The position numbers were made by a program, and so were the translations under genes. The notes below the pieces were generated by a model. It was not told the DNA's origin and made no database searches. It saw nothing but the letters and a program-made list of their open reading frames with translations. A stretch of DNA of 64,000 nucleotides from Sinimarinibacterium arenosum. Its GTDB lineage: Bacteria; Pseudomonadota; Gammaproteobacteria; Nevskiales; Nevskiaceae. The stretch spans positions 248,001-312,000 of the forward strand of contig NZ_SUKF01000002.1 of NCBI RefSeq assembly GCF_005047655.1, written 5' to 3'. Positions 16,911 to 26,892 of this stretch are shown here, in pieces (position 1 is the stretch's first letter; every line of letters starts with the position of its first letter).

Positions 16911-17642
16911 TTAGTTGATCCAGATCAAGGTCGCCATGCGCCCGCAATCGCCGTCGCGGCGATACGAGTACCAGTTTCGGGCGTCGCTGTAAGTGCACAG
17001 CCCACCTCCATAAATCTGGGAAACGCCCGCGCGCTGCAGGCGCTGCCGCGCCAGTGCGTACAGATCGCACAACCAGCGGTCGCCGCGGCCGGCAGTGAAC
17101 GCTGTCACGGCCTGGGCATCCTGCTTGATGAAGCGCTCGCGCACCTCCGGACCAACTTCGAACGCCTGCGGCCCGATCGCTGCGCCCATCCAGGCCATCA
17201 GCGCAGATGGCGGCGCCGGCAACGCGGCAACGGTCTGCTCCAGCACGCCGCCGCACAGGCCGCGCCAGCCGGCGTGCGCCGCCGCCACACAGCGACCGTC
17301 GGCATCGCACAGCAGCACCGGCAGACAGTCCGCAGTCAGCACCGCACAGACAGCGCCCGGCTGCGCGGTCCATGACGCGTCGGCACAATCCGAGTCGACG
17401 CTGCGTGGAACCTGCAGCACGCGGGTCCCGTGCACCTGATGCAGCCAACCCACGGCATCCGGCACACCATACACGTCGTGCAACCGGCGTCGATTCGATT
17501 CGACATCGCGCAGATCGTCGCCGCTACGGGTACCGAGGTTGAACTCCGCATAGACCCCGCGACTGACTCCACCCAGGCGCGTGGTCTGCAGCGCCCGCAC
17601 CTGCGGCGGCGCCGGCCACTGCGCTGGCAGAATCGCGCTCAT
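16911..17642 (-). CDS. pgeF: Multicopper-like PgeF/YfiH family protein (purine nucleoside phosphorylase/peptidoglycan editing)
   Basis: Family enzymes (DUF152, once called laccase-domain) have purine nucleoside phosphorylase and adenosine deaminase activity, and E. coli PgeF removes mis-incorporated serine from peptidoglycan precursors. From ATG 17642 (MSAILPAQWPAPPQVRAL) it is 243 residues, the usual length. The metal/catalytic residues are visible in LHQVHGTRVL (His), VLTADCLPVLLCD (Cys) and AAAHAGWRGLCGG (His). The start overlaps the rluD stop (17642-17644), the common rluD-pgeF order in proteobacteria. Its last codons form an FNR consensus site used, probably, by hemN downstream. Confidence 0.92.
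   Translation of the reverse strand: MSAILPAQWPAPPQVRALQTTRLGGVSRGVYAEFNLGTRSGDDLRDVESNRRRLHDVYGVPDAVGWLHQVHGTRVLQVPRSVDSDCADASWTAQPGAVCAVLTADCLPVLLCDADGRCVAAAHAGWRGLCGGVLEQTVAALPAPPSALMAWMGAAIGPQAFEVGPEVRERFIKQDAQAVTAFTAGRGDRWLCDLYALARQRLQRAGVSQIYGGGLCTYSDARNWYSYRRDGDCGRMATLIWIN
16915..16928 (-). promoter_or_regulatory. Perfect FNR consensus site inside the end of pgeF, distal to hemN
   Basis: TTGAT-CCAG-ATCAA matches the FNR consensus TTGAT-N4-ATCAA in all ten specified bases. It lies 38 bases (centre to centre) upstream of the hemN-proximal site and is built from the last sense codons of pgeF (Leu-Ile-Trp-Ile-Asn). Its centre is 103 bases before the hemN start. Confidence 0.78.
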
Positions 17643-18625
17643 CAGAGCTGATGCGGCGAATACTGCCGCAGCAACGCAAACAGGGTCTGCATGTCCTCGG
17701 GCGGCTCGGAGGTCCACTGCAGGCGCTTGCCACTGCGCGGATGCGTCAGCGCCAGCTCGCGCGCGTGCAGGGCCTGACGCGGGAAGCTGCGTAGCGCCTC
17801 ACGCAGCACCGGGTCCAGACCGGAACCTCTCAGCGAGCCTCCATAGGCCTGATCGCCCACAATCGGATGGCGGATATGGGCCATGTGTACGCGGATCTGG
17901 TGGGTGCGTCCGGTTTCGAGCTGTACACGCAGGCGCGTGAACTGTGAGAAGCGCTCGCCAATGCGGTAGTGGGTAACGGCATCACGGCCGCCGTGATCGA
18001 CCACGGCCATCCGCAGGCGATCGCGCGGATGGCGGCCGATTGGCGCATCAACGGTGCCGCCGGCAATCAGCTCGCCCTGCACCAGCGCATCGTACTGACG
18101 CCCGAATTCACGCGCCTGCAGTTCGTTCACCAGCTGCGTGTGCGCCGTCAGGCTCAGCGCGACAACCAGCAGACCCGAAGTGTCTTTGTCCAGCCGGTGC
18201 ACGATGCCAGCACGCGGGACCGTTGCAGTCTGCGGAAAGTGATGCAACAGCGCATTCTGCAGGGTACCGGCGCGCTGGCCGGCGCCAGGGTGCACGGTCA
18301 GACCCGCCGGCTTGTCGATGATCGCAATGTCACGATCTGAAAAGACCACGTTCAGCGGCAAATCCTGCGCTTCGATGCCCGTTTCGACTTCGGGCTCTGC
18401 ATCCAGCTCAATCCAGGCGCCCGCCTCGACCGGATGGCGGGTTCGGGTAATCACCTCGCCGTCGAGACGCAGGCGCCCGCCCTCGATCCAGGTTTGCAGC
18501 CTCGAGCGCGAATAGGCGTCAAAAAGCTGCGCGCAAACGGCGTCCAGGCGCTTGCCCGCCAGTTCCTCCGGAACTTCGGCGCTCAATTGCAGGTCATTCT
18601 CGTCTTCAGGGACCGTCGCGGTCAT
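17642..18625 (-). CDS. rluD: 23S rRNA pseudouridine synthase RluD
   Basis: Makes pseudouridines 1911, 1915 and 1917 in helix 69 of 23S rRNA. The 327-residue protein has an N-terminal S4 RNA-binding domain (about 20-80, RLDAVCAQLFDAYSRSRLQ) and a catalytic domain with the RluA-family motif GIVHRLDKDTSGLLVVA, where the Asp is the nucleophile. Full length. It diverges from bamD with 51 bases between start codons, a conserved gammaproteobacterial arrangement, and overlaps pgeF downstream. Confidence 0.95.
   Translation of the reverse strand: MTATVPEDENDLQLSAEVPEELAGKRLDAVCAQLFDAYSRSRLQTWIEGGRLRLDGEVITRTRHPVEAGAWIELDAEPEVETGIEAQDLPLNVVFSDRDIAIIDKPAGLTVHPGAGQRAGTLQNALLHHFPQTATVPRAGIVHRLDKDTSGLLVVALSLTAHTQLVNELQAREFGRQYDALVQGELIAGGTVDAPIGRHPRDRLRMAVVDHGGRDAVTHYRIGERFSQFTRLRVQLETGRTHQIRVHMAHIRHPIVGDQAYGGSLRGSGLDPVLREALRSFPRQALHARELALTHPRSGKRLQWTSEPPEDMQTLFALLRQYSPHQL
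18570..18598 (+). promoter_or_regulatory. Sigma-E-like promoter for bamD, inside rluD
   Basis: GGAACTT (18570-18576), 15 bases, then GGTCATT (18592-18598). This fits the extracytoplasmic-stress sigma-E form GGAACTT-N15/16-GGTCNAA well. The predicted start near 18604 gives a leader of about 70 bases to bamD. In E. coli, bamD (yfiO) is a sigma-E target with the same divergent rluD neighbour. A sigma-70 -10-like TATACT also exists at 18630-18635. Confidence 0.6.
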
Positions 18626-18645
18626 GGGCTATACTCGCGGCCCCC

Positions 18646-18667
18646 GCAGGAGCACCGGCAGGAGCAC
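18646..18667 (+). repeat. Duplicated GCAGGAGCAC containing ribosome-site cores before bamD
   Basis: GCAGGAGCAC occurs at 18646-18655 and again at 18658-18667 with a 12-base period. Each copy has an AGGAG core; the nearer one lies 12 bases from the bamD ATG, somewhat farther than usual. Confidence 0.6.
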
Positions 18668-18676
18668 TTTGTCTCG

Positions 18677-19588
18677 ATGAACTTTCGTATCGTCGTGTTG
18701 GCACTCACGGCCTTGGCCGTCAGCGCATGCAGTTCCGATCCCAACCGCTTGCCCCCGGACAATCCGTTTAAACCGGAGCAAACCACAGCGCGCGAACAGC
18801 GCCTGCAGGCGGGCGAATTGTACCGGGTCGCGCGCGCGTCGCTGGATTCCAGTGACTTTTCGACTGCGGAACAGCGCTATAGCACGCTGATCCTGCGGTT
18901 CCCGTTCACGGACTACGCGGTGCAGGGTCAGATCGATCGCATTTATGCGGTCTATCGCTCGTATCAGCCGGAAGACGCGCTGGCGCAGGCGGAGCGCTTC
19001 CTGCGCGACTACCCGCGCCATCCGCACGCCGATTATGTGCAGTACGTCAAAGGCCTGGTCAATTTTGACCGTGACCGCGGCATCAGCGATTCATTGGGCT
19101 TCGACACCACACGACGCGATACCAGCAACCTGCGGCGGTCATTTGACGACTTTTCATTGCTGATCCAGCGCTATCCGGAAAGCATTTACGTCGCCGATGC
19201 CCGCGAACGCATGATTTTCCTGCGCAATCGCATTGCCACGCATGAACTGACCGTCGTGAATTACTACATGCGGCGCGGCGCTTACGTCGCGGCGGCCAAG
19301 CGCGCCGAGCAATTGATCGCCCAGTATCCGGGCGCACCGGCCACGCTTGAGGCGCTGGATCTGCTGCGCGAAAGCTACCGCGAACTGGGTTTGAAAGATC
19401 AGGCCAAGGATGCGGCACGCCTGCGCAAGGCCTATATCGCTGAGAATCAGGATCTGCTGGAGACCGCTGATACCGGAAGCACGGGCAGCTTCTTTGGCCG
19501 GCTGTTTGGCGGCAGCAAGGACTCTGACGAACCCTCCGCCGAGCCCGCGGCACCGCCCGCGATCGAGCCGGAATCCAGCGGCACCTGA
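18677..19588 (+). CDS. bamD: Outer membrane assembly lipoprotein BamD
   Basis: Essential lipoprotein of the BAM complex that inserts beta-barrel proteins into the outer membrane. From ATG 18677 (MNFRIVVLALTALAVSAC) it is 303 residues. The lipobox AVSAC gives Cys18 as the lipidated residue. Five TPR-like repeats follow, including AQAERFLRDYPRHPHADY and the segment DTSNLRRSFDDFSLLIQRYP. A low-complexity C-terminal tail of about 50 residues (STGSFFGRLFGG, then Pro/Glu/Ser-rich) extends beyond the E. coli protein (245 residues). It is divergent from rluD and has a likely sigma-E promoter. Confidence 0.96.
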   Translation: MNFRIVVLALTALAVSACSSDPNRLPPDNPFKPEQTTAREQRLQAGELYRVARASLDSSDFSTAEQRYSTLILRFPFTDYAVQGQIDRIYAVYRSYQPEDALAQAERFLRDYPRHPHADYVQYVKGLVNFDRDRGISDSLGFDTTRRDTSNLRRSFDDFSLLIQRYPESIYVADARERMIFLRNRIATHELTVVNYYMRRGAYVAAAKRAEQLIAQYPGAPATLEALDLLRESYRELGLKDQAKDAARLRKAYIAENQDLLETADTGSTGSFFGRLFGGSKDSDEPSAEPAAPPAIEPESSGT

Positions 19589-19608
19589 GCCGAACGCGCT
19601 GACGCACC

Positions 19609-19637
19609 ATCCCGGCGTCCGCTTGTGGCGCCGGGAT
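19609..19637. terminator. Hairpin between convergent bamD and nadE
   Basis: ATCCCGGCG (19609-19617) pairs with CGCCGGGAT (19629-19637), a nine-pair stem with an 11-base loop. It lies in the 55-base gap between two converging genes, so it could serve both. No long U tract on either strand. Confidence 0.5.
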
Positions 19638-19643
19638 AAGCGT

Positions 19644-21269
19644 TTAGATATCGCCGTAGACAGCCGTCAGCGGGTAACGCCGCTCGCGCCCGAACGCACA
19701 GCGAGTGATTTTCGGTCCTGGCGGCGCCTGCCGTCGCTTGTATTCCGAGCGCCGCACCAGGGCAGCCACCCGCTTGACCGTCACTTCATCAAAGCCACGC
19801 GCGACGATTTCAGGGATCGACAGCTGATCCTCGACATAGGCTTCGAGCAGCGGATCCAGCACTTCATACGGCGGCAGTGAATCCGAGTCCTTCTGATCCG
19901 GGCGCAGCTCTGCGCTCGGCGGTCTTACAATCACGCGTTCCGGAATGACCTGGCCCAGCGTGTTGCGATAACGTGCAAGGCGGTACACCAGCGTCTTGTA
20001 GACATCCTTCAGCGGGGCGAAGCCACCACACATGTCGCCGTACAGCGTCGCGTAGCCCACCGCCATCTCGCTCTTGTTGCCGGTGGTCAGTACGACGTGA
20101 CCGAATTTGTTCGACAACGCCATCAGCAAGACGCCGCGGCTGCGCGACTGAATGTTCTCTTCGGTCAGATCAACCACCTTGCCGGTAAAACTGTCCGCGA
20201 GAATCTCGCCAAAGGCTTCGAACGCCGGCTCGATCGGCAGCATCGAATAGCGGATTCCCATGGCCTCGGCCTGCAGACGCGCGTCATCATTGGACATGTC
20301 TGCGGTATAGCGCGACGGCAGCGATACGCCCCAAACCCGATCGGCGCCCAGCGCATCGGTGGCAATCGCGGCAACCACCGCCGAATCGATACCGCCGGAC
20401 ATGCCGATCAGCGCACCGGGAAAGCCGTTGCGATTGACGTAGTCACGCACCGAGCGCACCAACGCCTGGTACACAACCGCCTCGGATGAATCATCCTCGC
20501 GCAGCGCACCGCTCAGTCGGCCGTCGGCAAACTCCAACGGGAAGATGCCTTCCTCAAACAAGGGCGCAGTGAATGCAATGCGTCCGTCGCCATCGATCGC
20601 GGTGGAGTCACCATCGAACACGACGTCGTCCTGACCACCCACGCAGTTGACGTAGACAATCGGCAGACCGGTTTCGGCCACGCGCAGATCGAACACGCGA
20701 CGCCGATCACGCGTCTTGTGAAGGTCGTAAGGCGACGCATTGATATTCAGCAGCAGCTCGGCACCGGCCTTCCGCGCCGCACGCGCCGGCTCCGCACCCC
20801 AGATGTCCTCACAGATGCACAGGCCAATACGCACGCCGTCCTGATCGAACACCAGAGTGCCTTTGCCCGGACGAAAATGCCTGCGCTCGTCGAATACGCC
20901 GTAATTCGGCAGCAGCTGCTTGCGCGCCCGCGCAATCACCTTGCCGTCACGAATCACGTAAGCGGCGTTGTAGATCGCATCGCCAGTATCGTCGGAGCTG
21001 TATTCCGGCAGGCCGACAACCAAGGTGATCCCCTGAACTTCCGCCAGCAACCGCTTGACGCCATCCGCAATCACCCGCGGCATCGCCGAGCGCAGCAGCA
21101 GGTCGTCCGGCGGATAGCCGATCAGGGACAGTTCGGGACAGGCCAGCAGACGGGCACCGAGCACGTCGCGCGCGTAAGCGGCGGCGTCAACGATCTTCTG
21201 GACATTACCTTCGATGTCTCCAACCCAGAGATTGATCTGGGCCAGGGCCAGTTTCAACGGCTGACTCAT
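19644..21269 (-). CDS. nadE: Glutamine-dependent NAD+ synthetase
   Basis: Last step of NAD synthesis: amidation of nicotinate adenine dinucleotide using ATP and glutamine. The 541-residue protein has an N-terminal nitrilase/glutaminase domain (about 1-265) with the Glu-Lys-Cys triad region (CPELSLIGYPPDDLLL and LCICEDIWG). The C-terminal synthetase domain has the P-loop IGMSGGIDSAVVAAI, then TTGNKSEMAVGYATLYGD. It is the third gene of a minus-strand group after sucC and sucD, 72 bases downstream of sucD; whether the three share one transcript is not clear. Confidence 0.96.
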   Translation of the reverse strand: MSQPLKLALAQINLWVGDIEGNVQKIVDAAAYARDVLGARLLACPELSLIGYPPDDLLLRSAMPRVIADGVKRLLAEVQGITLVVGLPEYSSDDTGDAIYNAAYVIRDGKVIARARKQLLPNYGVFDERRHFRPGKGTLVFDQDGVRIGLCICEDIWGAEPARAARKAGAELLLNINASPYDLHKTRDRRRVFDLRVAETGLPIVYVNCVGGQDDVVFDGDSTAIDGDGRIAFTAPLFEEGIFPLEFADGRLSGALREDDSSEAVVYQALVRSVRDYVNRNGFPGALIGMSGGIDSAVVAAIATDALGADRVWGVSLPSRYTADMSNDDARLQAEAMGIRYSMLPIEPAFEAFGEILADSFTGKVVDLTEENIQSRSRGVLLMALSNKFGHVVLTTGNKSEMAVGYATLYGDMCGGFAPLKDVYKTLVYRLARYRNTLGQVIPERVIVRPPSAELRPDQKDSDSLPPYEVLDPLLEAYVEDQLSIPEIVARGFDEVTVKRVAALVRRSEYKRRQAPPGPKITRCAFGRERRYPLTAVYGDI

Positions 21270-21341
21270 CGCTTGAGCGGTATCGCGCTTCGGCAGGCCC
21301 GGGCCTGGATGACCTGGACCCGCCGCATGCGCTGGGCTGCG

Positions 21342-22214
21342 TTACAGCAGTGACAGCATCGCCGCGCCGAGATCGGCTGGCGAACGTACGGTCTTGACGC
21401 CCGCCGCTTCGAGCGCCGCGAACTTTTCGTCAGCAGTGCCCTTGCCACCGGAAATGATCGCGCCCGCATGTCCCATGCGTTTTCCGGGCGGTGCGGTGAC
21501 GCCGGCGATGTAGGCCACGACCGGCTTCTTGACCTCGGCCTTGATGTATTCCGCGGCCTCTTCTTCGGAAGAACCGCCAATTTCACCGACCATGATGATG
21601 CCGGCCGTCGCTGGATCCTTCTCGAACAGCTCGATCACTTCGATGAAACCCATGCCCCGCACCGGATCGCCACCTATGCCGACACAGGTCGACTGGCCCA
21701 GGCCATTCTGCGTGGTCTGGTAGACCGTCTCATAGGTCAGCGTACCGGAGCGCGACACGATGCCGATCTTGCCCGGCTTGTGAATATGCCCCGGCATGAT
21801 GCCGATCTTGCATTCGCCCGGCGTGATCACACCCGGGCAGTTCGGCCCAATCAACACCGCATTCGGATACTGGCTGCGCAGGGTCGCCTTGACCTTGACC
21901 ATGTCATTCACCGGAATGCCTTCGGTGATGCAGACGATCACCCGGATTCCGGCATCGGCCGCTTCGAGAATGGCGTCGGCGGCAAACGGGGCCGGCACGT
22001 AAATCATCGTCGCATCAGCGCCAGTGGCGTCGACCGCGTCATGGCAGGTGTTGAAAACCGGGCGATCCAGATGCTGACTGCCGCCGCGACCGGGCGTCAC
22101 GCCACCGACCAGCTGGGTGCCGTAAGCGATGCCCTGTTCGGAATGGAAAGTGCCCTGCTTGCCGGTGAAGCCCTGGCAGATCACCTTGGTGTCTTTGTTG
22201 ATCAGAATGCTCAT
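21342..22214 (-). CDS. sucD: Succinyl-CoA synthetase alpha subunit
   Basis: Catalytic alpha subunit of the TCA-cycle enzyme that makes ATP or GTP from succinyl-CoA. The 290-residue protein has the CoA-binding Rossmann domain ([16 protein letters not shown]) and the phospho-His loop [17 protein letters not shown], where the His is phosphorylated; [12 protein letters not shown] and [14 protein letters not shown] are also typical. It lies 30 bases downstream of sucC in the usual sucC-sucD order. Confidence 0.97.
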   Translation of the reverse strand: MSILINKDTKVICQGFTGKQGTFHSEQGIAYGTQLVGGVTPGRGGSQHLDRPVFNTCHDAVDATGADATMIYVPAPFAADAILEAADAGIRVIVCITEGIPVNDMVKVKATLRSQYPNAVLIGPNCPGVITPGECKIGIMPGHIHKPGKIGIVSRSGTLTYETVYQTTQNGLGQSTCVGIGGDPVRGMGFIEVIELFEKDPATAGIIMVGEIGGSSEEEAAEYIKAEVKKPVVAYIAGVTAPPGKRMGHAGAIISGGKGTADEKFAALEAAGVKTVRSPADLGAAMLSLL

Positions 22215-22244
22215 CTTTAAAAATCCCTGGTGTCAGCCGCGCGC

Positions 22245-23411
<1,167 letters not shown>

Positions 23412-23452
23412 GCCACATCATCCTCTCGGCCGGGTCGATTTGAACGCGCGGC

Positions 23453-23481
23453 ATTCTCGCTTACCGTACGGCTCGACGCAA
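23453..23481 (-). promoter_or_regulatory. Possible sigma-70 promoter for sucCD
   Basis: On the minus strand TTGCGT (23481-23476), 17 bases, then GAGAAT (23458-23453). The spacing is ideal and the two hexamers match the consensus in 3 and 4 of 6 positions. Start expected about 35 bases before the sucC ATG. Confidence 0.35.
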
Positions 23482-23527
23482 AGCACAATTGCAGTAGATT
23501 CGCCTTTGGTCGTAGCAGCTTTCAGGC

Positions 23528-23556
23528 CAGACACCGCACTCCGGCTCCCCTAGAAT
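23528..23556 (+). promoter_or_regulatory. Sigma-70 promoter for the PP0621-like gene and pilSR
   Basis: CAGACA (23528-23533), 17 bases, then TAGAAT (23551-23556). The spacing is optimal and the -10 matches in 5 of 6 positions. Transcription would begin near 23563, 19 bases before the ATG. Confidence 0.6.
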
Positions 23557-23581
23557 GGAGCGATATCCGAGAAATGCGCCC

Positions 23582-23785
23582 ATGAATCTCCTGCGTTTGT
23601 TACTGATTGCCGCCGCCGGCTGGCTGATCTGGCGCCTGATCCATCAGGTCCGTGCACAACTGGGTCAGCGCCCGCCCCAGGAGCCTGAAGCGTTCCAGAA
23701 AATGGCACGCTGCGCCCGCTGCGGCACCTATCTACCGGCGAATTCGTTGAACTCCCAGGGTCAATGCGGGCGTTGCAGCGAATGA
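23582..23785 (+). CDS. PP0621-family small zinc-ribbon membrane protein
   Basis: A 67-residue protein with one N-terminal helix (MNLLRLLLIAAAGWLIWRLI) and a C-terminal zinc-ribbon-like pair of motifs, CARCGTYLP and GQCGRC, which is the PP0621-family pattern. The ATG at 23582 is chosen over an upstream ATG at 23555 because the promoter places the transcript start near 23563. It precedes pilS by 33 bases, a neighbourhood seen in pseudomonads and relatives. The function is unknown. Confidence 0.85.
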   Translation: MNLLRLLLIAAAGWLIWRLIHQVRAQLGQRPPQEPEAFQKMARCARCGTYLPANSLNSQGQCGRCSE

Positions 23786-23818
23786 CCCCGTACCGCTCGG
23801 GCGGCCATTGATTCGTCG

Positions 23819-25438
23819 ATGACCACGCTCACCGCACCGACAGCGACTGCGCCGGACCGGTTGGAAGACTGGCGCATTCTCGCAGTGCTGGGCCTGTATC
23901 GCCTCAGCATCGTTGCTGCCTTGCTGAGTCTGTATTCGAGCGGATATGCGCCGGACTTCTTCCGTCCGCTGCCCGCGCAATGGTTCTACTACGGCTGCCT
24001 GGGCTATGCCCTGGCAGCGCTGGTCTTGCTGCTGCTTGGGGTCTATCGAACGCCGGGACTGCGCATCCAGGCGCACCTCCAGCTGGCGACTGACTGCATC
24101 ACGATTGGCGCACTGCTGACAGGGACTGGCGGCGTCGGTGGCGGCATGGGGATCCTGCTGGTGCCGCCTGTGGTCGGCTGCAGCTTGGTGCTGAGTCCAC
24201 GCATGGCCGCGGTGCATGCGTCGATTGCCACGCTCGCTGTGTTTGCAGCCGAAACGATTCATCAGTTCTACGCGCCGACTTGGGATTCCAGCGACATGTC
24301 GCAGGCCGGACTGCTCGGCTTGATGTTTTTCGTCTCCGGCCTGGTCGCCAACACCGTGGCGCAGCGCGCCCGGCGCAGCGAGGCCATGGTCGAACGGGTC
24401 GGCAGTCAGTTTGTGAACTTGTCGCGGCTCAGTGAAAACATCATCGAGACGATGCAGACCGGCGTGCTGGTGATCGATTCAGACGGTTTGATTAGAGTCT
24501 CCAATCTCGCCGCGCAACGCCTGACTGGCCTGCCCCTCAGCGCCGGACAATCGCTTGAAGCACAACTGCCGCGACTGGCCGAAGCGCTGCAGCTGTGGCG
24601 CCGGGGTCTGGACGATCAGGCCAGCCCGGCCCTGGTCGGCATGCATGATCACGAAATCCTGCCGCGCTTCACCCAGCTCGGCTGGGGCCAACAGGCACAG
24701 GTGCTGATCCTCATCGAGGATGCGGCACTGCTGCGGCAGCAAGCACAACAGATGAAGCTCGCGTCACTGGGCCGCCTGTCCGCCGGCATCGCGCACGAAA
24801 TCCGCAATCCGCTGTCTGCGATTACCCAAGCCAGCCAGCTGCTGACCGAATCCAGCACGCTCGAAGCCCAGGATCGACATCTGCTCGCCATGATCCTGCG
24901 ACACGCCGGACGCATTGACCGCATCGTTCGCGACGTGCTCGACCTGAGCCGCCGCGATCCCGGCGGCCGCACGGCGCTGCCGCTCGGAAAGACGCTACAG
25001 CGCATCATCCAGCTGTATCGCGAAAGTCATCCGCACCAGGTGCGCCCGATTCAGATGAGTGATGACATGGACGAGCTGCAAGTCATGTTCGACCCGGATC
25101 ATCTGCAGCAAGTCCTATTCAATCTTTGGGATAACAGCTTCGCTCACGGCGGCGGCGGTGCCCGCCCCGTCCACGTCAGCTTGCAGGCGTCAGTCGAGGA
25201 CGATGCGGTCCAGTTGTGCGTCGCCGACGACGGAGTCGGTATTCCACAATCGCTCAACGACCGCGTGTTCGAACCGTTTTTCACGACGGCCGCGTCCGGA
25301 ACGGGACTCGGGCTGTACCTGTGCCGCGAACTGTGCGAATACAATGGAGCACGTCTGAGCTACGTACACCGCAGCACCGGCGGCGCCTGTTTCTGCATCC
25401 GCTTCGGCGCCAACCGCGCTGGCGCCATTTCTGCCTGA
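23819..25438 (+). CDS. pilS: Type IV pilus sensor histidine kinase PilS
   Basis: Sensor of the PilS-PilR system controlling pilin transcription. The 539-residue protein has six predicted membrane helices in residues 30-190, a PAS domain (about 200-300, MQTGVLVIDSDGLIRVSN), the phospho-His box GRLSAGIAHEIRNPLSAI and an ATPase domain with the N box NLWDNSF, the G1 box VADDGVGIP and the G2 box GTGLGLYLC. This is the full PilS layout. pilR follows after six bases. The pilin genes themselves are not in the window. Confidence 0.95.
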   Translation: MTTLTAPTATAPDRLEDWRILAVLGLYRLSIVAALLSLYSSGYAPDFFRPLPAQWFYYGCLGYALAALVLLLLGVYRTPGLRIQAHLQLATDCITIGALLTGTGGVGGGMGILLVPPVVGCSLVLSPRMAAVHASIATLAVFAAETIHQFYAPTWDSSDMSQAGLLGLMFFVSGLVANTVAQRARRSEAMVERVGSQFVNLSRLSENIIETMQTGVLVIDSDGLIRVSNLAAQRLTGLPLSAGQSLEAQLPRLAEALQLWRRGLDDQASPALVGMHDHEILPRFTQLGWGQQAQVLILIEDAALLRQQAQQMKLASLGRLSAGIAHEIRNPLSAITQASQLLTESSTLEAQDRHLLAMILRHAGRIDRIVRDVLDLSRRDPGGRTALPLGKTLQRIIQLYRESHPHQVRPIQMSDDMDELQVMFDPDHLQQVLFNLWDNSFAHGGGGARPVHVSLQASVEDDAVQLCVADDGVGIPQSLNDRVFEPFFTTAASGTGLGLYLCRELCEYNGARLSYVHRSTGGACFCIRFGANRAGAISA

Positions 25439-25444
25439 CCGGAC

Positions 25445-26764
25445 ATGACCACTCCCAGCGTCCTGATCGTCGATGACGAAGCCGATATCCGTGAGCTGAT
25501 CGAGATCACGCTGACACGCATGGGACTGCGCACCGACGCCGCGGCCACGCTGTCGGAAGCGCGCGCGAAACTCACGCAGCAACGCTACGATGTCTGCATC
25601 ACCGATATGCGCCTGCCCGATGGCAACGGCATCAGTCTGGTCGCATACATCCAGGAACACTCACCACAAACACCGGTCGCTGTCATCACTGCGTATGGCA
25701 GCGCAGAAGCCGCTGTGGAAAGCCTGAAGGCCGGCGCGTTCGATTTTGTATCCAAGCCTGTCGACGTCGGCATGCTGCGCAAACTGGTAGATACAGCGCT
25801 GAAGCTGCGCGGCGCCGAGCAGCCCACCGATACGGCACCGCAACTGCTCGGCGAACATCAGAGCGTGCGCCAGTTGCGCGCCCTGATCGATCGTCTCAGT
25901 CGCAGCCAGGCCCCCGTGCATATCTCAGGGGAATCCGGAACCGGCAAGGAGCTGGTTGCGCGCCTGATCCATCTACGCGGCCCCCGCGCCTCCGGCCCTT
26001 TCGTGCCGGTGAACTGTGGAGCAATTCCATCGGAATTGATGGAGAGTGAGTTTTTCGGCCACCTCAAAGGCAGCTTCACCGGCGCCCATCGCGACAAGGC
26101 CGGCCTGTTCCAGGCGGCCGAGGGCGGCACCTTGTTTCTCGACGAGGTAGCAGAACTGCCCCTGCACATGCAGGTCAAACTGCTGAGAGCACTGCAGGAA
26201 CGCACGGTGCGGCCGGTCGGTGCCGAAACCGAACTGGCGGTCAACGTCCGGATCATCTCCGCGACGCACAGTGACCTCAACGCCCTGGTCGAGCAGGGGC
26301 GCTTCCGTCAGGATTTGTACTACCGACTCAACGTGATTGAAGTGCGCACGCCTGCGCTGCGCGAAAGGCCCGGCGATATCCCACAACTGGCGCGTCACAT
26401 TCTGGTTCATCTGGCGCAGACGCTGGATTTACCGGAAATACCCCGACTGGAAGACGACGCGATCGACGCGCTGCAGAACTACCCGTTCCCCGGCAACGTG
26501 CGGGAACTGGAAAACATCCTCGAGCGCGCGATGACCTTGTGTGACAACGGCCACATCCATCGATCGGACCTGCAATTGCGCAGCCCGTCAACCGCGATCG
26601 CTGGTCATGGCCTCGGTCAACAAATCGAGGACATCGAACGTCAGGCCATCCGCGATGCGCTGGTCAAGACCCGATACAACAAGACCCGCGCAGCCGAGTT
26701 GCTGGGCATGTCCTTTCGATCTTTGCGCTATCGCATCAAGAAACTGGGCCTGGATGAGGAATAA
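25445..26764 (+). CDS. pilR: Sigma-54-dependent response regulator PilR
   Basis: NtrC-type activator partner of PilS. The 439-residue protein has a receiver domain (phospho-Asp in CITDMRLPDGNG), an AAA+ domain (Walker A GESGTGKE, loop motif GSFTGA, Walker B GGTLFLDE) and a Fis-type helix-turn-helix (TRAAELLGMSFRSLRYRIKK). The sigma-54 contact loop reads GSFTGA rather than GAFTGA, as I recall for other PilR proteins. Expected target is a sigma-54 promoter before pilA elsewhere in the genome. Confidence 0.96.
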   Translation: MTTPSVLIVDDEADIRELIEITLTRMGLRTDAAATLSEARAKLTQQRYDVCITDMRLPDGNGISLVAYIQEHSPQTPVAVITAYGSAEAAVESLKAGAFDFVSKPVDVGMLRKLVDTALKLRGAEQPTDTAPQLLGEHQSVRQLRALIDRLSRSQAPVHISGESGTGKELVARLIHLRGPRASGPFVPVNCGAIPSELMESEFFGHLKGSFTGAHRDKAGLFQAAEGGTLFLDEVAELPLHMQVKLLRALQERTVRPVGAETELAVNVRIISATHSDLNALVEQGRFRQDLYYRLNVIEVRTPALRERPGDIPQLARHILVHLAQTLDLPEIPRLEDDAIDALQNYPFPGNVRELENILERAMTLCDNGHIHRSDLQLRSPSTAIAGHGLGQQIEDIERQAIRDALVKTRYNKTRAAELLGMSFRSLRYRIKKLGLDEE

Positions 26765-26892
26765 CGCCCCAACATAGGTCGCCAGAGCGCCCGCTTTTGG
26801 TACACTCGATCCCGGAGACCGCTAAAACCAAGTAGTTGCGGCCCATGGCATGGAGTTTGCGGTAGACGCGCCTTAGCCTGGAGGACAGGACC

